A stretch of DNA of 64,000 nt from positions 34,076,839 to 34,140,838 of the forward strand of contig NC_065919.1 in the NCBI RefSeq assembly GCF_024586455.1, given 5' to 3'. Below, piece by piece: positions 1 through 11,390 of the stretch. This stretch comes from Bactrocera neohumeralis (lineage: Eukaryota > Arthropoda > Insecta > Diptera > Tephritidae). The notes beneath the pieces were generated by a model. The model saw only the letters and a list, made by a program, of their open reading frames with translations. It had not been told where the DNA came from and did no database searches. Every line of letters begins with the position of its first letter. The stretch's first letter is position 1. Made by a program: the position numbers and the translations under genes.

Positions 1-4
1 AAAA

Positions 5-1419
5 TTGCTTCGTGTGGTCGCATACATATTACGATGGATAAGACGACCACCAAAATCCTCCATGGGACAGGATCTGACTTCAGAAGAGCTAAACTTGAGT
101 TTTCTAAAAATTGCACAGGTGGTCCAACATTCAGAATTTTCGGATGTTATTCAAAAATTGCATAAAGGTACCACCCTACCCGCAAACTTGCAAAAACTCA
201 ACCCGTTTCTGTATGAGTACTCGGTTATGTCGCTGTCGTTCAAATTAATCCGAGTAGGAGGTCGCCTATTAAATGCACCTCTCCCGTACGATGCCAAATT
301 TCCGCTTTTATTAAATAAAAGTTCGCACTTCGTTATAACGTATTTACGGTTCCTGCACATTCGAAATCACCACGCTGGGGCTAAAGCGTTGGTTGCGCTT
401 CTTCGAGAACGCATATGGCTAATTAATGCCCGAGAAGTTTGCAGTAGAACCGTAAGAAACTGTATACATTGTTTTCATTACAAGCCGAAGTTGCAAAACC
501 AAATAATGGGAAATTTTCCAGTCGAAAGACTTCGAGCACTAAGGCCCTTTCTTATATGTGGCATAGATTTTTGTGGTCCGATATACACATCGTTAAAAAT
601 ACGCGGCCGACCACCCGTAAAAACATATATTGCAGTTTTCGTTTGCTTTACTTCCAAAGTAGTTCATTTAGAATTAGTTTTAGACCTGTCAACTAATTCA
701 TTTATTTTCGCCCTAAAAAGGTTCATTGGTCGCCGAGGAATGCGTTCAGCGACAACGCAACCAACTTCGTCGGCGCCAATCGCAAGCTGCGCGAGCTGAA
801 AGAGGCGTTTCTGGCCCAGGCAACGGAGCTGAAGGGATTCGCCGCAGACGAAGGGTTCAGCTTCACCTTTATACCACCGCGGGCACCGCACTTCGGCGGA
901 TTATGGGAGGCCGCGGTGAAGTCCGCCAAACATCTTATCGTTCGCGTAATCGGCAACGTGCTCCTCACGGTAGAGGAGCTATCAACACTGCTGGCCGAAG
1001 TGGAAGCAATCCTCAATTCTCGGCCCCTAACACCTCTGAACCAGGACCCCAACGACGGCGAAGCGTTAACTCCGGCGCATCTCTTAATAGGGTGCTCCCT
1101 GCGATCACTCCCACCAGCACAGGTAGCAATGGACCCAATTCATTGCTGCGAGAGATGGCAACGTGTTTGCTGTCTCAAGGAACAGTTTTGGCGACAGTGG
1201 TCCATACCTGACGTGTCTTCAGGAGCGCACCAAATGGTTACACCCGAAACGGAATCTGCAGCCCGGCGATCTCGTCCTCGTACACGAAGACAACACACCA
1301 CCGCAGCAGAAGGGCAAGACGGCAAGGTGCGAGTCGCAGACATAACAACGAAGGCGGGCACGATTAAGCGCCCCATACACAAATTAGCCTTACTTCCAAT
1401 GGATGTTGAAGGAACCTGA
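5..1419 (+). pseudogene. BEL/Pao retrotransposon pol, 3' part (integrase and C-terminal domain), frameshifted
   Basis: This is the 3' part of a BEL/Pao polyprotein. It contains the integrase zinc-binding region, the integrase core, and the C-terminal domain that usually ends these polyproteins. The first frame (5-799) shows an HHCC-type finger (IRNHHAGAKALV, then CIHCF) followed by the core stretch CGIDFCGPI with the first catalytic Asp. Around 727-745 the frame shifts. The next frame (about 740-1205) continues with SDNATNFVG and APHFGGLWEAAVKSAK, which carry the second Asp and the Glu region, and then LLAEVEAILNSRPL. A second shift near 1200 moves the C-terminal domain (ERTKWLHPKRNLQPGDLV) to another frame, and the last about 30 codons (IKRPIHKLALLP) return to the earlier one, ending at TGA 1417-1419. 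The 5' part (gag, protease, RT) lies outside the window. Frameshifts make it non-functional. Family assignment is firm from the integrase motifs. Confidence 0.9.
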
Positions 1420-1437
1420 TCCTGTCAAGGTGGCCGG

Positions 1438-1819
1438 TGTTGCGCCAAGCGACATCTTTTGTAAATCTAAATCTAAATTAGAAAAATGAGATATAAAATT
1501 ATTATTAGAGCTTATGAAATTGAACTTATAAATATTGAATTGTACAAAATAGCATACTTACCTTAATAATACATTTATATTACCTTCATTTATTACTTAC
1601 CTTAATTCTATTACAATATTTAACGAAAGATAATTACTTACCCCTTGTATTTGCATTACCACTAGCTTAAGCCGTTAGTTTTTAAGGTTTAGGCTAAGCA
1701 ATTCGAAGAACGGAATAAATGAAGCATTGTATTAAAGAACTTGAAAACGACCGGACGCGTCTTAGTTTTTTATCGCCATTCCAATCTCAAAAACGCTTGA
1801 GATTTTTCAATACCTTACA
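1438..1819 (+). repeat. 3' LTR of the BEL/Pao element
   Basis: It starts with TGTTGCGCCAAGCGAC 19 bp after the pol stop and plausibly ends with ...TACCTTACA, giving TG...CA borders and about 382 bp. An AATAAA lies near 1714, suitable as the polyadenylation signal. The partner LTR lies outside the window, so the borders are inferred from the TG/CA rule and from the distance to the pol stop. Confidence 0.65.
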
Positions 1820-2089
1820 GATTCACTGGTTAAAGATTAAACAGATTAAAGTCTACTAAAATTATGTATGTATGTATATGAAGGGTTTGAACAATTTTGT
1901 CTGATTTCGCTAAATTTATTTCTTTAACATAAGAATTTCAAGAAATTTATAAGCACCAAAATACTGTGATACAGGGTTTCACTCAAAGTAGTGGGTCCAC
2001 GCCTATTGTTTAATTTTTAACTCACACGATATTTGGAATTCAACTCCTCTCATTATCCTGATCACTTTGACACGACTAAATAACTAAAA

Positions 2090-3545
2090 AGATTCTTTCT
2101 CTTTATTGGCGTTGACACCGGTTACGTGGTTGGAGATTTCCAGTGTAGTCAAGTCTTTCTTCATTTCGTCTTTCCAGCGGTGTGGAGGTCTTCCTCTTCC
2201 TCTGCTTCCCCCGACGGGTCTGCGTCGAATACTCTCAGAGCTGGATTGTTTTCATCCATTCGGACGACATGACATTGGCAGCGTAGCAGCTATCACTTCA
2301 TTCTCAGGACTATGTCAATGTCGTCGTGCATCTCGTATATTTCATCGCTCCATCGACTGTGGTATTCGCCTGGAGTCGTCTTGTCTGAAACCTCGTTTGG
2401 AATCGAACGATTCGGAGAGGTTCTTCCCGATCCAGATATTTCGGTATTGCTCAACGTCAGTTTAAGCAGCAGTATTAGTTTAGTAGTGATACCAAATTAA
2501 GACGAAAGGCAGCTCCTTTTCGCGCTGTCAAAAGCAGCTTTATAAAGGACGAAGAGGTGGCTTGTGTCGATCATCAATTCGCAGGTATTTTTCAAGATTG
2601 TTCAAAAGCTCGGCCGCCAATCCATCAGCCCCCGCCATTTGTTGTTCTTCAGACCGGTAATTGCTATTCGAACTTCTTCATGTCGGGCAATGGGACGTCT
2701 CCATCGTCATCGATTGGGGAATCGAATAAATTGCTTCACTGCCATTCATCTGGCTGGAGAAGTGTTTCCTCCATAATTTTAGTATGCTCGATCGGGTTGG
2801 TGGCCTTTCGATCTGGGGTCATCCAGGTAGCTTGATGAATTTTCCTATACTGGAATTTAGTACTACAGGTAACCAATCCATTTGGGATCATGGAGTCAGA
2901 ATTTACCGGCCGTTGCGTTAAAGTCGTCTTTGATCACATTGTACTTCTTTTCCGACAGGCACGGGTGCGAATCAGCGAAGAACTTCGCTTTCATGCGGAT
3001 TGTGGCTCGACGTTCACCCACCGAGTTGAATGCCAGGACTCGACGACGGAGCCTCTCTCCCACCAAGAATCCCACACCGAATTTGCGCTACTTCATATTT
3101 CCACTCTACTATGTGCCACAAGAACCTTCTCGTCTCAGTTCTTCTCCCGTCCATCGCACTTATTGAACGGCGGTGATGTCAGCCTTTACTTTTACGATTA
3201 ACGAGCTTTTCCATATAAGGGACCAGACATTCTATGTGTATCCTAATCGCAATCCTTAATACGTTTGCAGTGGTCGCCATCAAAAGGAGGGTCTCTCATC
3301 CGAGGCTGTAGTATCCTTTTCATTGAGGGTGTTTTTACGTGCAGGGTCCTAAACTCATCGCACAACCCTGGGGTGAGATGATTTTCCTTCAAATGAATGC
3401 TTTTTGACTACCCAGAAGATACTTGGTCTTAGACAGGAAGTCGTGAGATTTTAGCCATATGTACAGGGATCGTTGCTGGCTACTCCCAAGTGAATAGCAC
3501 TCAAAAAACTTTCTCCACTTGCGAGAACCTTTAGACATGGCTTAA
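2090..3545 (-). mobile_element. RTE-like LINE remnant, antisense, internally deleted
   Basis: On the minus strand, 2100-2340 encodes the C-terminal part of an RTE-type ORF2 (related to the better copy at 26,859-27,860: a GRGRPPLRW-like stretch and a RWLGHVVRMDE-like stretch). The element then jumps at about 2375 to the reverse-transcriptase start (QGDSL-like, 2380-2500) and runs back through the linker (2500-2830) into the endonuclease (2830-3250) and the 5' leader (3250-3545). The leader is shared in reverse orientation with 29,490-29,620. The low-coordinate end begins with TTC-rich sequence, the complement of the (GAA)n tail seen in other copies. Most of the RT is missing and many stops are present, so this is an old dead copy. 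Confidence 0.8.
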
Positions 3546-4597
3546 TCCTCCAAAGATTAGGTTTAGATGTTACTAACGAGTAGTTGTGAGTGCATACAAA
3601 TTTTGCCCACCGACTGTTGTGGGACCGTTTTGGTAGACTTTTATCGGGCAAAAACCATTCAATATTTACATATTTATTAATTTTTGGAGTAAATCTACGT
3701 TTTATTATTGTCAGAAATCGGTGCAGAAACTCTTTCTTAATGAGTTTTATCAGTCCATGGTTGTCTTTTAAAAGTCAAACGCGCTTATCTTTTCGGTTGA
3801 TACTTATTTCAAAACTTGGCATCTATCGCTCAAACCCTTTTTCATTTGTAAATTTTTTTGAATATTCTTCTAACACTTTCCTACCCTATAAAATTGCATC
3901 TATTATCGGAATGTTTTTAGACATTACTGTTTCTTGAGGTTTTCCTCAACAAGGTGCATCATCCTGGTACGGTTACGACGAAAATTTGCAGATGATAACA
4001 AGACCTTTAAATATTGTAACGGATTTTTCGACCAAGCGTCTACCCTGTAACTCACTCTTTAGTTTGATCACTGGATTGTTAAATAAAAGTCCCACTTTAA
4101 GGGCCATACATATGTCTTTATTTTTACTTAAAACAACAAAACGCTTTACTACTCATTATCTTAGCTTGCAACTTTAGCTTACCACTCAAAATTTTCAAGT
4201 GTTGGACATATTTGACAACACTTTATTGTTACTTTTTGCGGTATAGAAATTTTTTATTTAGCAACACGTTCAGCTTTAGACAAAATCATTTGAAAATGAG
4301 GTCGAAATGTGATAAAATGATATTTTTGTAATTAATTTTATTAACACTATAATTTGAATTAATGCTTTACTTTATTTTTTTTTTTAATTGAAACACGAAG
4401 TTTAGTCGCGGTATTACTTTAAAAACATTAAAATCGGCCGCTTTTATATAAGCACAGTAAACCTAGCTTGTTTCTTACTAATTAAACGCAATAAATTAAA
4501 AACTATAACTATAATTAGATAATATAACTTAGTTTTAACTTAAGAAAAATAAAAATTGAAAAAAATCCTGAACGAACCAAAAAGACCTAAAAAAAAT
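3546..4597. other. AT-rich interval, no recognisable gene
   Basis: Open frames on the plus strand (3590-3937 and 3986-4177) are AT-rich and have no recognisable motif. I tried reading the minus strand as a decayed transposase and found no catalytic motif. Probably an old unidentified repeat or spacer. Confidence 0.4.
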
Positions 4598-4879
4598 TTA
4601 AGAAAGTATAGTGGTAAGCTTTGAGTGGCCGCGACTGTACCTCAATTGTTCTTTACCAGGCAGCACACTAGAACTGTATCTGCTACACAAACCGACAGCT
4701 CTTATTGATTTTATCGTTAACAAAACTTCGCCACTCGAACGTTCTGGCAAATATGAATTTCGCTGACTATTTTTTGTTCTAGCATCCGTGTTCGTCACAA
4801 TATGCGGCGGTAAATTTGATATATCGATATCATTTTCGATCATTGTTAGCAAACGTGTAAGCGACATCTTATTGTTCAC
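4598..4879 (-). CDS. hypothetical 93-codon ORF
   Basis: An uninterrupted 93-codon frame with an ATG start. Its first half is acidic and its second half basic. The stretch DIDISNLPPHIV loosely recalls the acidic N-terminal leader of piggyBac-like transposases in flies, but no DDD catalytic core follows and no TTAA-flanked ends were found. It contains a TATCGATA octamer at 4822-4829. It could equally be a chance frame. Confidence 0.15.
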   Translation of the reverse strand: MNNKMSLTRLLTMIENDIDISNLPPHIVTNTDARTKNSQRNSYLPERSSGEVLLTIKSIRAVGLCSRYSSSVLPGKEQLRYSRGHSKLTTILS

Positions 4880-6360
4880 TTTTGCATACGTTAAACTATT
4901 TGTTACTTTTGTTTAAAGAGTGGGAAAAAGTAACACATCGCCATTTGATGTTCAATGGTTTTCTCGCTCTAACCAATTGCAAATATAATTAATTACCCAT
5001 ATATGCGTACCATGTTTGTTATGTTTTGGTTAACAGAACATCTGTTCGAAGTCTGAACCAAAATAATAACAGAAATGTTGGCAACAAATATATGCAAGAA
5101 AGAGTTTTAAAACGAATAAAAGAATCTGTCTGTCTGGTCAAAGGAATCCATGTCTTCTCTAATAGGAAAGTACGCGCGGAATTCAGGACTGAACCTTGTA
5201 TCTACTCTGTGATACCTAAAATCAATCTGCGCTGATTAAAATCAGCATTGCGCTCGACTCGGCTTTGAGCGTCCTCTCGGTAAGCAGCCTAAACCAAGGA
5301 TAAACATATGTGGATTTTTGATTTGGGATACAATTTCAATTTAATACTCACTAATAATGCCATTTGTCAGATTGATATTTTATTCAAAATTTTTCGGAAA
5401 CACTTTTTGCTGTTTTAAATAAAAACTTTTAGTCCGGCAGCACTGGTCACAAAATCAAATTGGAAATGTGACCAATACATTCTCATCTCCATCTATCTTT
5501 GCGTTGGACAAGTACACTGGGTACCAATGCTTATCCACACACATGCATACACTCAAGCTTATGAGTATAGGTTGAAGAGAATTTTCGAAAGAACTAAACT
5601 TTTAGTTGCTGCTATCTGTTGGTTGATATAAGACGTCGCCAAGTGAACTTGAGCTACCGAGTTTTTTGTTTCTTCGGGTTCACGACTTTTTATTTGGTGA
5701 AAATGTGATGTGCGAAAAATAATTATTAGTTTTAAAGTTCGTATGCATATACACATGTGATGAAATAAAATTTGAAATAATAACGGTGTCGTGTGTGAAG
5801 TATGTGTGTCACGAGTAGTCAACTTGTGTGATGTTTGTATAAACATAAGTTTGGATACATATGTATATTATTGATTAAATCTACGCAAATTAAGTCCAAT
5901 CAATAAAACGAAAAAAATTGTGAGAAATATACAATCTCTGTCGAATATACTTACATGTACATATTTAAATATCTATACTTATTAATAGAGCTAAAAAAAT
6001 ATGTTTATGTGTGCATCTTTAAACATACGTTTGTTATTTGCGACTTTTCTCATCAGCTTATCCATACATACAAGCTTACTGTTCATTTCTGTATTCTCTT
6101 ATTTCTAAATAATTTATATGCATGCACTAATGTATGTTTGTATATACTTACATATCGGCATACTTAAGAGAGCAATTTATTTTGCATTTCACATGTTTTC
6201 AAGAAAGAATAATTCGTAAAAAATGTTTAAAATATTTTATTTGTTTTTGGTGGTGGCGCTACCAGAGCTTGTTTTGGGGGGCAAATTTATATTTATGTAC
6301 ATATATACGTACGGCCACAGATTTACAACACCAGCTACTCGTACATATGTAGTTATAGCT
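4880..6360. other. Non-coding interval with a GGTCACA inverted pair and simple repeats
   Basis: No gene is recognised. The stretch has a perfect 8-bp inverted pair TGGTCACA (5444-5451) and TGTGACCA (5467-5474), then a less AT-rich segment (5600-5850) lacking TE motifs, then TACATA/CATACA-type simple repeats from 5930 to 6350. The inverted pair resembles the Motif 1 core-promoter element of Drosophila. Whether this is a host promoter region is speculation. Confidence 0.3.
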
Positions 6361-6508
6361 ATGGACACATAAATGGCACAAAGTTTCATTTCATATAAAT
6401 GAAATTGTTTAAGTTAAAGTTGTTTAAAATGTAAAAATTTTGCCTTCAATTTGGTGCTGCAGTACTAGAGATGTACTGTACTGCCCAAATATTCCGTTAT
6501 GTTTTATT

Positions 6509-7635
6509 ATACCCTGAACAGGGTATATTAAGTTTGTCACGAAGTTTGTAACACCTATAAGGAATCGTCGGAGACCCTATAAAGTATATATATAAATTAT
6601 CAGTATGTCGAGCTGATTCGATTTAGCCATGTCCGTCTGTCCGTCTGTCTGTATATATACGAACTAGTCTCTCAGTTTTTAAGATATCGTTTTGAAATTT
6701 TGCAAACGTCATTTTCTCTTCAAGAAGCTGCTCATTTGTCGGAACGGCCGATATCGGATCACTATAACATATAGCTGCTATACAAACTGAACGATCGGAA
6801 TCAAATGCTTGTATGGAAAACTTTCACATTTGACAAGATATATTCACGAAATTTGGTATATGTTATTTTCTAAGGCAACAATGTAATCTCCGAAGAAATT
6901 GTTCAGATCGGTTAACTATAGCATATAGCTGCCATACAAACTGAACGATCGGAATCAAGTTATTGTATGGACAACTTTCACATTTGACAAGATATATTCA
7001 CTAAATTTGATATATGTTATTTTCTAAGGCAACAATGTAATCTCCGAAGAAATTGTTCAGATCGGTTAATTATAGCATATAGCTGCCATACAAACTGAAC
7101 GATCGGAATCAAGTTCTTGTATGGACAACTTTCACATTTGACAAGATATATTCACGAAATTTGATATATGTTATTTTCTAAGGCAACAATGTAATCTCCG
7201 AAGAAATTGTTCAGATCGGTTAACTATAGCATATAGCTGCCATACAAACTGAACGATCGGAATCAAGTTCTTGTATGGACAACTTTCACATTTGACAAGA
7301 TATATACACTAAATTTGATATATGTTATTTTCTAAGGCAACAATGTAATCTCCGAAGAAATTGTTCAGATCGGTTAACTATAGCATATAGCTGCCATACA
7401 AACTGAACGATCGGAATCAAGTTCTTGTATGGACAACTTTCACATTTGACAAGATATATTCACGAAATTTGATATATGTTATTTTTTAAGGCAACAATGT
7501 AATCTCTAGAAAACTTGTTTAGAACGGATTACTATAGCATATAGCTTCCATACAAACTGAACACATAGTTACTAACAGAAATGCACCTGTGAAGGGTATT
7601 TAGCTTCGGTGCCACCGAAGTTAAGGTTTTTTCTT
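6509..7635 (+). mobile_element. DINE-1/mini-me-like element, family A, copy 1
   Basis: The left end is the palindrome ATACCCTGAACAGGGTAT (6509-6526). A core follows with a TA-rich tract and the GTCY run (CCATGTCCGTCTGTCCGTC, 6629-6650), typical of mini-me/DINE-1 repeats. An internal 154-bp tandem array follows. The right end has a 17-base hairpin CTTCGGTGCCACCGAAG (7604-7620) followed by TTTTTTCTTG. Palindromic 5' end, internal minisatellite and 3' hairpin are the layout described for non-autonomous Helentron/DINE elements. It has no coding capacity. Copies 2 and 3 are at 24,890 and 56,094. Confidence 0.8.
6789..7560 (+). repeat. 154-bp minisatellite inside DINE-like copy 1
   Basis: The phrase GAACGATCGGAATCAA recurs at 6789, 6943, 7097, 7251 and 7405, with a decayed sixth start at 7559. 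Every interval is exactly 154 bp. Monomers differ by few substitutions, and the last is more divergent. I see no open reading frame across units. Confidence 0.95.
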
Positions 7636-7687
7636 GGTTTTTGTTTACCTTTATCAATTATGCGTAGTCAATGCTGATTTTGAGTTG

Positions 7688-8856
7688 ACACATAAATGGC
7701 ACAGATTACTTCGCAGAAGTAGTACTCGCGCAGATTTTAATTTAAGAACATCATTTTTTGTATTGTTGAAAAAAAAAAATAATTAAAAGTATTTCAGTGA
7801 ACGAAATAATATAAAATGGGATCCGGAAAGCATACTATAATAGAAGAAAGGGAAATAAATTGGAACATGCATAAAAAAAGGCAAAAAGTGGCCGAAATTG
7901 CTAAACTAATGGAAATTTCTCTTAAAAAAGTGTAAAACGCATCGATTCGGAAGCTAAGACAACGTAAAACGGATGCGCGTACAGACGCTGCTATAGTAAG
8001 AATCGCCAAAAAAGATCCATTTAAATCATCACGGCAGGTAGCAGCTGATATCAACCAATCATTGGGCTTAGAAATATCTAGACTTGTCAGAAGACGTCTG
8101 AATCAGTCAAAATTGTGGGACGCATATCGCGGAAGAAACCACTCCTTCAAAAAAAAATATTTCAAAACGGATTATCTTTGCCAAAGCTCATCAAGAGAAA
8201 AGCTTAAATCTTTTGAAAAATATATTGTGGAGTGACGAAACAAAGGTTAACAGGTTAGGATGAGATGGCAGAATATTTGTACATTGTCCTAAGTGCCAAG
8301 AATATAATCCTAGGTACACTCAGAAGACGATAAAGCATGGTTGCGGAAATATTATGGTTTGGGGAGTATTTTCTTGGTATGGTGTAGGTTGGCTCGTAAG
8401 AATCAATGGAAAAATGGACAAGTTTCAGTACTTGCACATTTTAAAAAAACATATGAAAACCATTTAAGTGGAAATTTATGCAAGGCAATGATCCCAAACA
8501 CGCCTCGAAGCTAGTTATAAATTGGTTTTCTGCAGAGCGGATAGATATTTTGGATTGGCCAGCGCAAAGCCCTGACTTAAATCCAATTGAAAATCTATGG
8601 AATGAAGTCAAGACTGAAATTGCAAAGGTTAATTATAAAAATATGGTCTGCCGTTAAAAAAACTTGGTACGCTATACCTAAAGCTAGGTGTCAGAATCTC
8701 GTAGAAAGTATGGGTCTCAGGCGTGAAGCAGTCATTAAAAATAAAGGCTACAGCACAAAATATTAACAATAACAACGTTTGTATAGAACAAAATTTATAA
8801 AAATACAATATGAAATAAATTGTCCACCTTTGTTTAGGTTGTACCACTTATGCTAT
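7688..8856 (+). pseudogene. Tc1-like transposon with broken transposase
   Basis: Plus-strand frames between 7818 and 8780 read as a Tc1-family transposase with many stops and shifts. The N-terminal helix-turn-helix is near 7860-8080 (RQVAADINQS). The motif SDETKVNR near 8235 carries the first catalytic Asp. Then come GCGNIMVWGVFSWYG (8340-8385), a decayed NDPKHASKLVINWF (8488-8530, second Asp) and LNPIENLWNEVK (8577-8612, third acidic residue). Ends are weak inverted repeats: ACATAAATGGCAC on the left and GTACCACTTATG on the right. A 17-bp copy of the left end, GACACATAAATGGCACA, also lies at 6364-6380, left of the DINE element. Confidence 0.8.
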
Positions 8857-8869
8857 TTTTGTTAGCAAT

Positions 8870-9300
8870 GAATTGTATTAATTTTGTACTGTTATTGAAG
8901 ACAAAAAAATAACCTTTTAAAAACCCCCAATACTTCTTATTTATTAAAAACATGTATGATACTGTAACACAAGAAAGAAGATATAAAAAATGTGCTAATA
9001 ATGTGTCCATAGCTGTATATGTATTTATATATCCGTTTGATTGTGCATACTTAGGAGGAAGTTTTGTATACATATATGCTCATAATATATACATATATTT
9101 ATTCACTTCTACTATATATACACAATGTACATGTGTGAAGTTTGAAGATTAAATCGGAAGAATGCCAGTAAATAAAGTTTAAAACAAATGTTTTTAGTTT
9201 TAAACGTCCGAAATAAAATTGACCAACATTTCCTTGAAATTATGGAAAAACGACACATGTGTGTGTACATGCGTACGTATTTGCATCACCAAAATTAGAC
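8870..9300. other. AT-rich interval with simple repeats
   Basis: No gene or TE motif seen. It contains ATATAC/TGTACA-type simple sequence around 9060-9130. Confidence 0.4.
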
Positions 9301-9359
9301 ATTCTAAGGAAAACAAAGCAAGATGGGTTACAATATTTTCGGCAGGGATTTATAATAGC

Positions 9360-10570
9360 ATCCCCCAATTAAAACATTCTCTAGATTGAGAAATATAGTT
9401 GCCGCTGACTTATGGTTTTTGAGATATTTGCATTTAAAGTTAAAAGATATAACTGTTTTAAGTGCGTACTTCTTCGATTTATACTGTTACACTTATATTT
9501 TTAACTTTTTTAAACATATATGTATGTATACATATAACTATATATATATGGGTAAATTTTACAATAGCATCCTCCGATTTCGGGGTTAAGGTAGGTATCC
9601 AGCTCTTAAGTAATTGCTCAAGAAAAAAATACGTTATTTCTTCAAGTAATTTTGACAGCTGGTTACGCATCGTGAATGATCCACATTAGAAGAGCAAAAG
9701 AGAATAAATAAAGGAAATAATATGTACATAATATGTACATACATACATATGTACGAGTAAGTGTGTGTTTAATAACATAAATATTTTCATTGCGATTTAA
9801 GGAATGTTGTTGATGATTGGTAAGTTTTATACAACATTTCAAAGTTTAACTAATTTAGGAAGAATTTAATGATTACTTTGAATTCCCTCCAAGAAACAAT
9901 TGTTGATTAATAGTTTCTTCGCCAAATACGCATTTTATTGAAAAAAATTATTAAAAATTAGTACCTACTTAATTTCTTTAGAGCTGCATACTAGCATAAG
10001 AAAATTTACCGTTAAAAATTGGTTATGTACGGATAGAGGAAAATGCAGAAAGGAATTCTATTCGCAAAACTAATGTGTTATTTTTTCCTGTCATTGGGGT
10101 ATTATTTGTTTTCATCATTTCTTTTGGTTCTTCTGTAAAATATGTACGGAAGGTAACACTGATTATTAGTTAGAATGCAACCCTTTAGTTATTGTGTGAA
10201 CAAAAATAGTTTAACACAAGTTAAATATTGAATAAAAGTTATTTTTGCACTATTTAATATAAAATAGATTGTTAGAAACGAATTAATGAAGTGTAAGTGG
10301 ATATATATAAGTAAGTTATAAATATAAGTGTAAAATTCATTATAAATCGGGCAAACACGCTTTTTAAATATTTTAATTTTTGAACTTTAAATGCTAATAT
10401 CTCAAAAACCATAAGTTAGCGGCAACTAAATACATATATATATTTTCTTGGCACGATTACGATTCTTTTGGCGCCGCGATTTGATGGTACGGGCGGGTAG
10501 AAGAGATTCCCATTTGAATTTAAAGTTCGAAAATTTCATAAAGAAATTAACATTCACAGTCTGTGTGTTT
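9360..10570. repeat. DINE-like family B pieces forming a long inverted repeat
   Basis: A segment starting GTTGCCGCTGACTTATGG (9402-9449) is repeated in inverted form at 10,379-10,428 (ending CATAAGTTAGCGGCAAC), about 46 of 50 bases matching. The outer part at 10,450-10,500 carries GGCACGATTACGATTCTTTT and GGGCGGGTAGAAGAG, phrases that recur at 13,670-13,750, 17,005-17,036 (reverse) and 23,335-23,370. The roughly 930 bp between the arms is AT-rich and carries CATACATATGTACG simple repeats. It is either two opposed insertions of one family or a single foldback element. Confidence 0.55.
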
Positions 10571-10687
10571 ACATTCATGACAAATACCAATGTTGCCACA
10601 TATTGTATTGTGAAAAACTATTCAAAAATTTTTCCGTTAATATATAAAGGGACAGTGGTTAAAAGGAATTTTTTTTTCATTCATATA

Positions 10688-11363
10688 CAGTGGACCAATA
10701 AAGTTTACATACATCTAGTTCTATTAAATTACGACACGTTTATTTGTCATAAAATGAATAAATTTTGTGATTTTTTTCTATCCATTTCAAAAGATGTATA
10801 TTTAACGCTAAATTTAGCATATCAAAAAAATTTTTTTTTTCACAACTAAAAAAAATTAATGCTAAAGCTTAAAATGGGCATAATTTATATCAAAAAAGTT
10901 GACGTTCACTAATTATTATTTATATACATCAAAAGTAATTACAATAGTTACAGCGGTTTTTGGCCTACATAATGTTGCAATTATTGTCCCTAGACATCGA
11001 CGCATGCTCCCCACTCGATTTCTAGTATTATTTCTGGAGATTTTGACCCACTAAGTCCATGATCCAGCTTTCTGGCCTTATTTTGATGAAATTCGATGTT
11101 TTCGAATACGATTTTCCAAAAAGTTCCAGATATTTTGAATAGGCTTAATGTATGGTGATTGCGGAACCTATGGAGTTATTTTTAATTCCATAACAACCCT
11201 GTACAAGATAAAACGGGTGTTTTGGGTCGTTATCCTGTTGTAAATAGAAGTGACCGATATTAATAGCCGATTTAAGCACACTTAAATATAATTTTTTTTC
11301 TTAAAATGTTCAGATGACGTAATTTCATAGAACTAGGTGTATCTAAACTTTATTGGTTCACTG
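10688..11363 (-). mobile_element. Short Tc1-like element, TA-flanked, transposase remnant antisense
   Basis: The ends are CAGTGGACCAATAAAGTTTA (10,688) and AAACTTTATTGGTTCACTG (ending 11,363), continuing inward as CATCTAGTTCTA and its complement. TA dinucleotides flank both sides (10,686-10,687 and 11,364-11,365), the Tc1/mariner target duplication. On the minus strand, 11,100-11,270 decodes to a decayed QQDNDPKH motif, which contains the second catalytic Asp of Tc1 transposases. About 676 bp long, so internally deleted and non-autonomous. A relative is at 23,658. Confidence 0.85.
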
Positions 11364-11390
11364 TAGATTATAAATCATATATAATTTAAT

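Noticed and set aside
3590..4879. piggyBac-like element
   Set aside because: Only a vague N-terminal resemblance. No catalytic DDD motifs or TTAA-flanked ends.
6789..7560. 154-bp array as CRISPR or centromeric satellite
   Set aside because: Units are directly adjacent without spacers, number only five or six, and lie inside a dispersed element with its own ends.
7794..8437. Minus-strand ORFs at 7794-8054 and 8255-8437
   Set aside because: Antisense to the Tc1 transposase remnant, whose motifs are on the plus strand.
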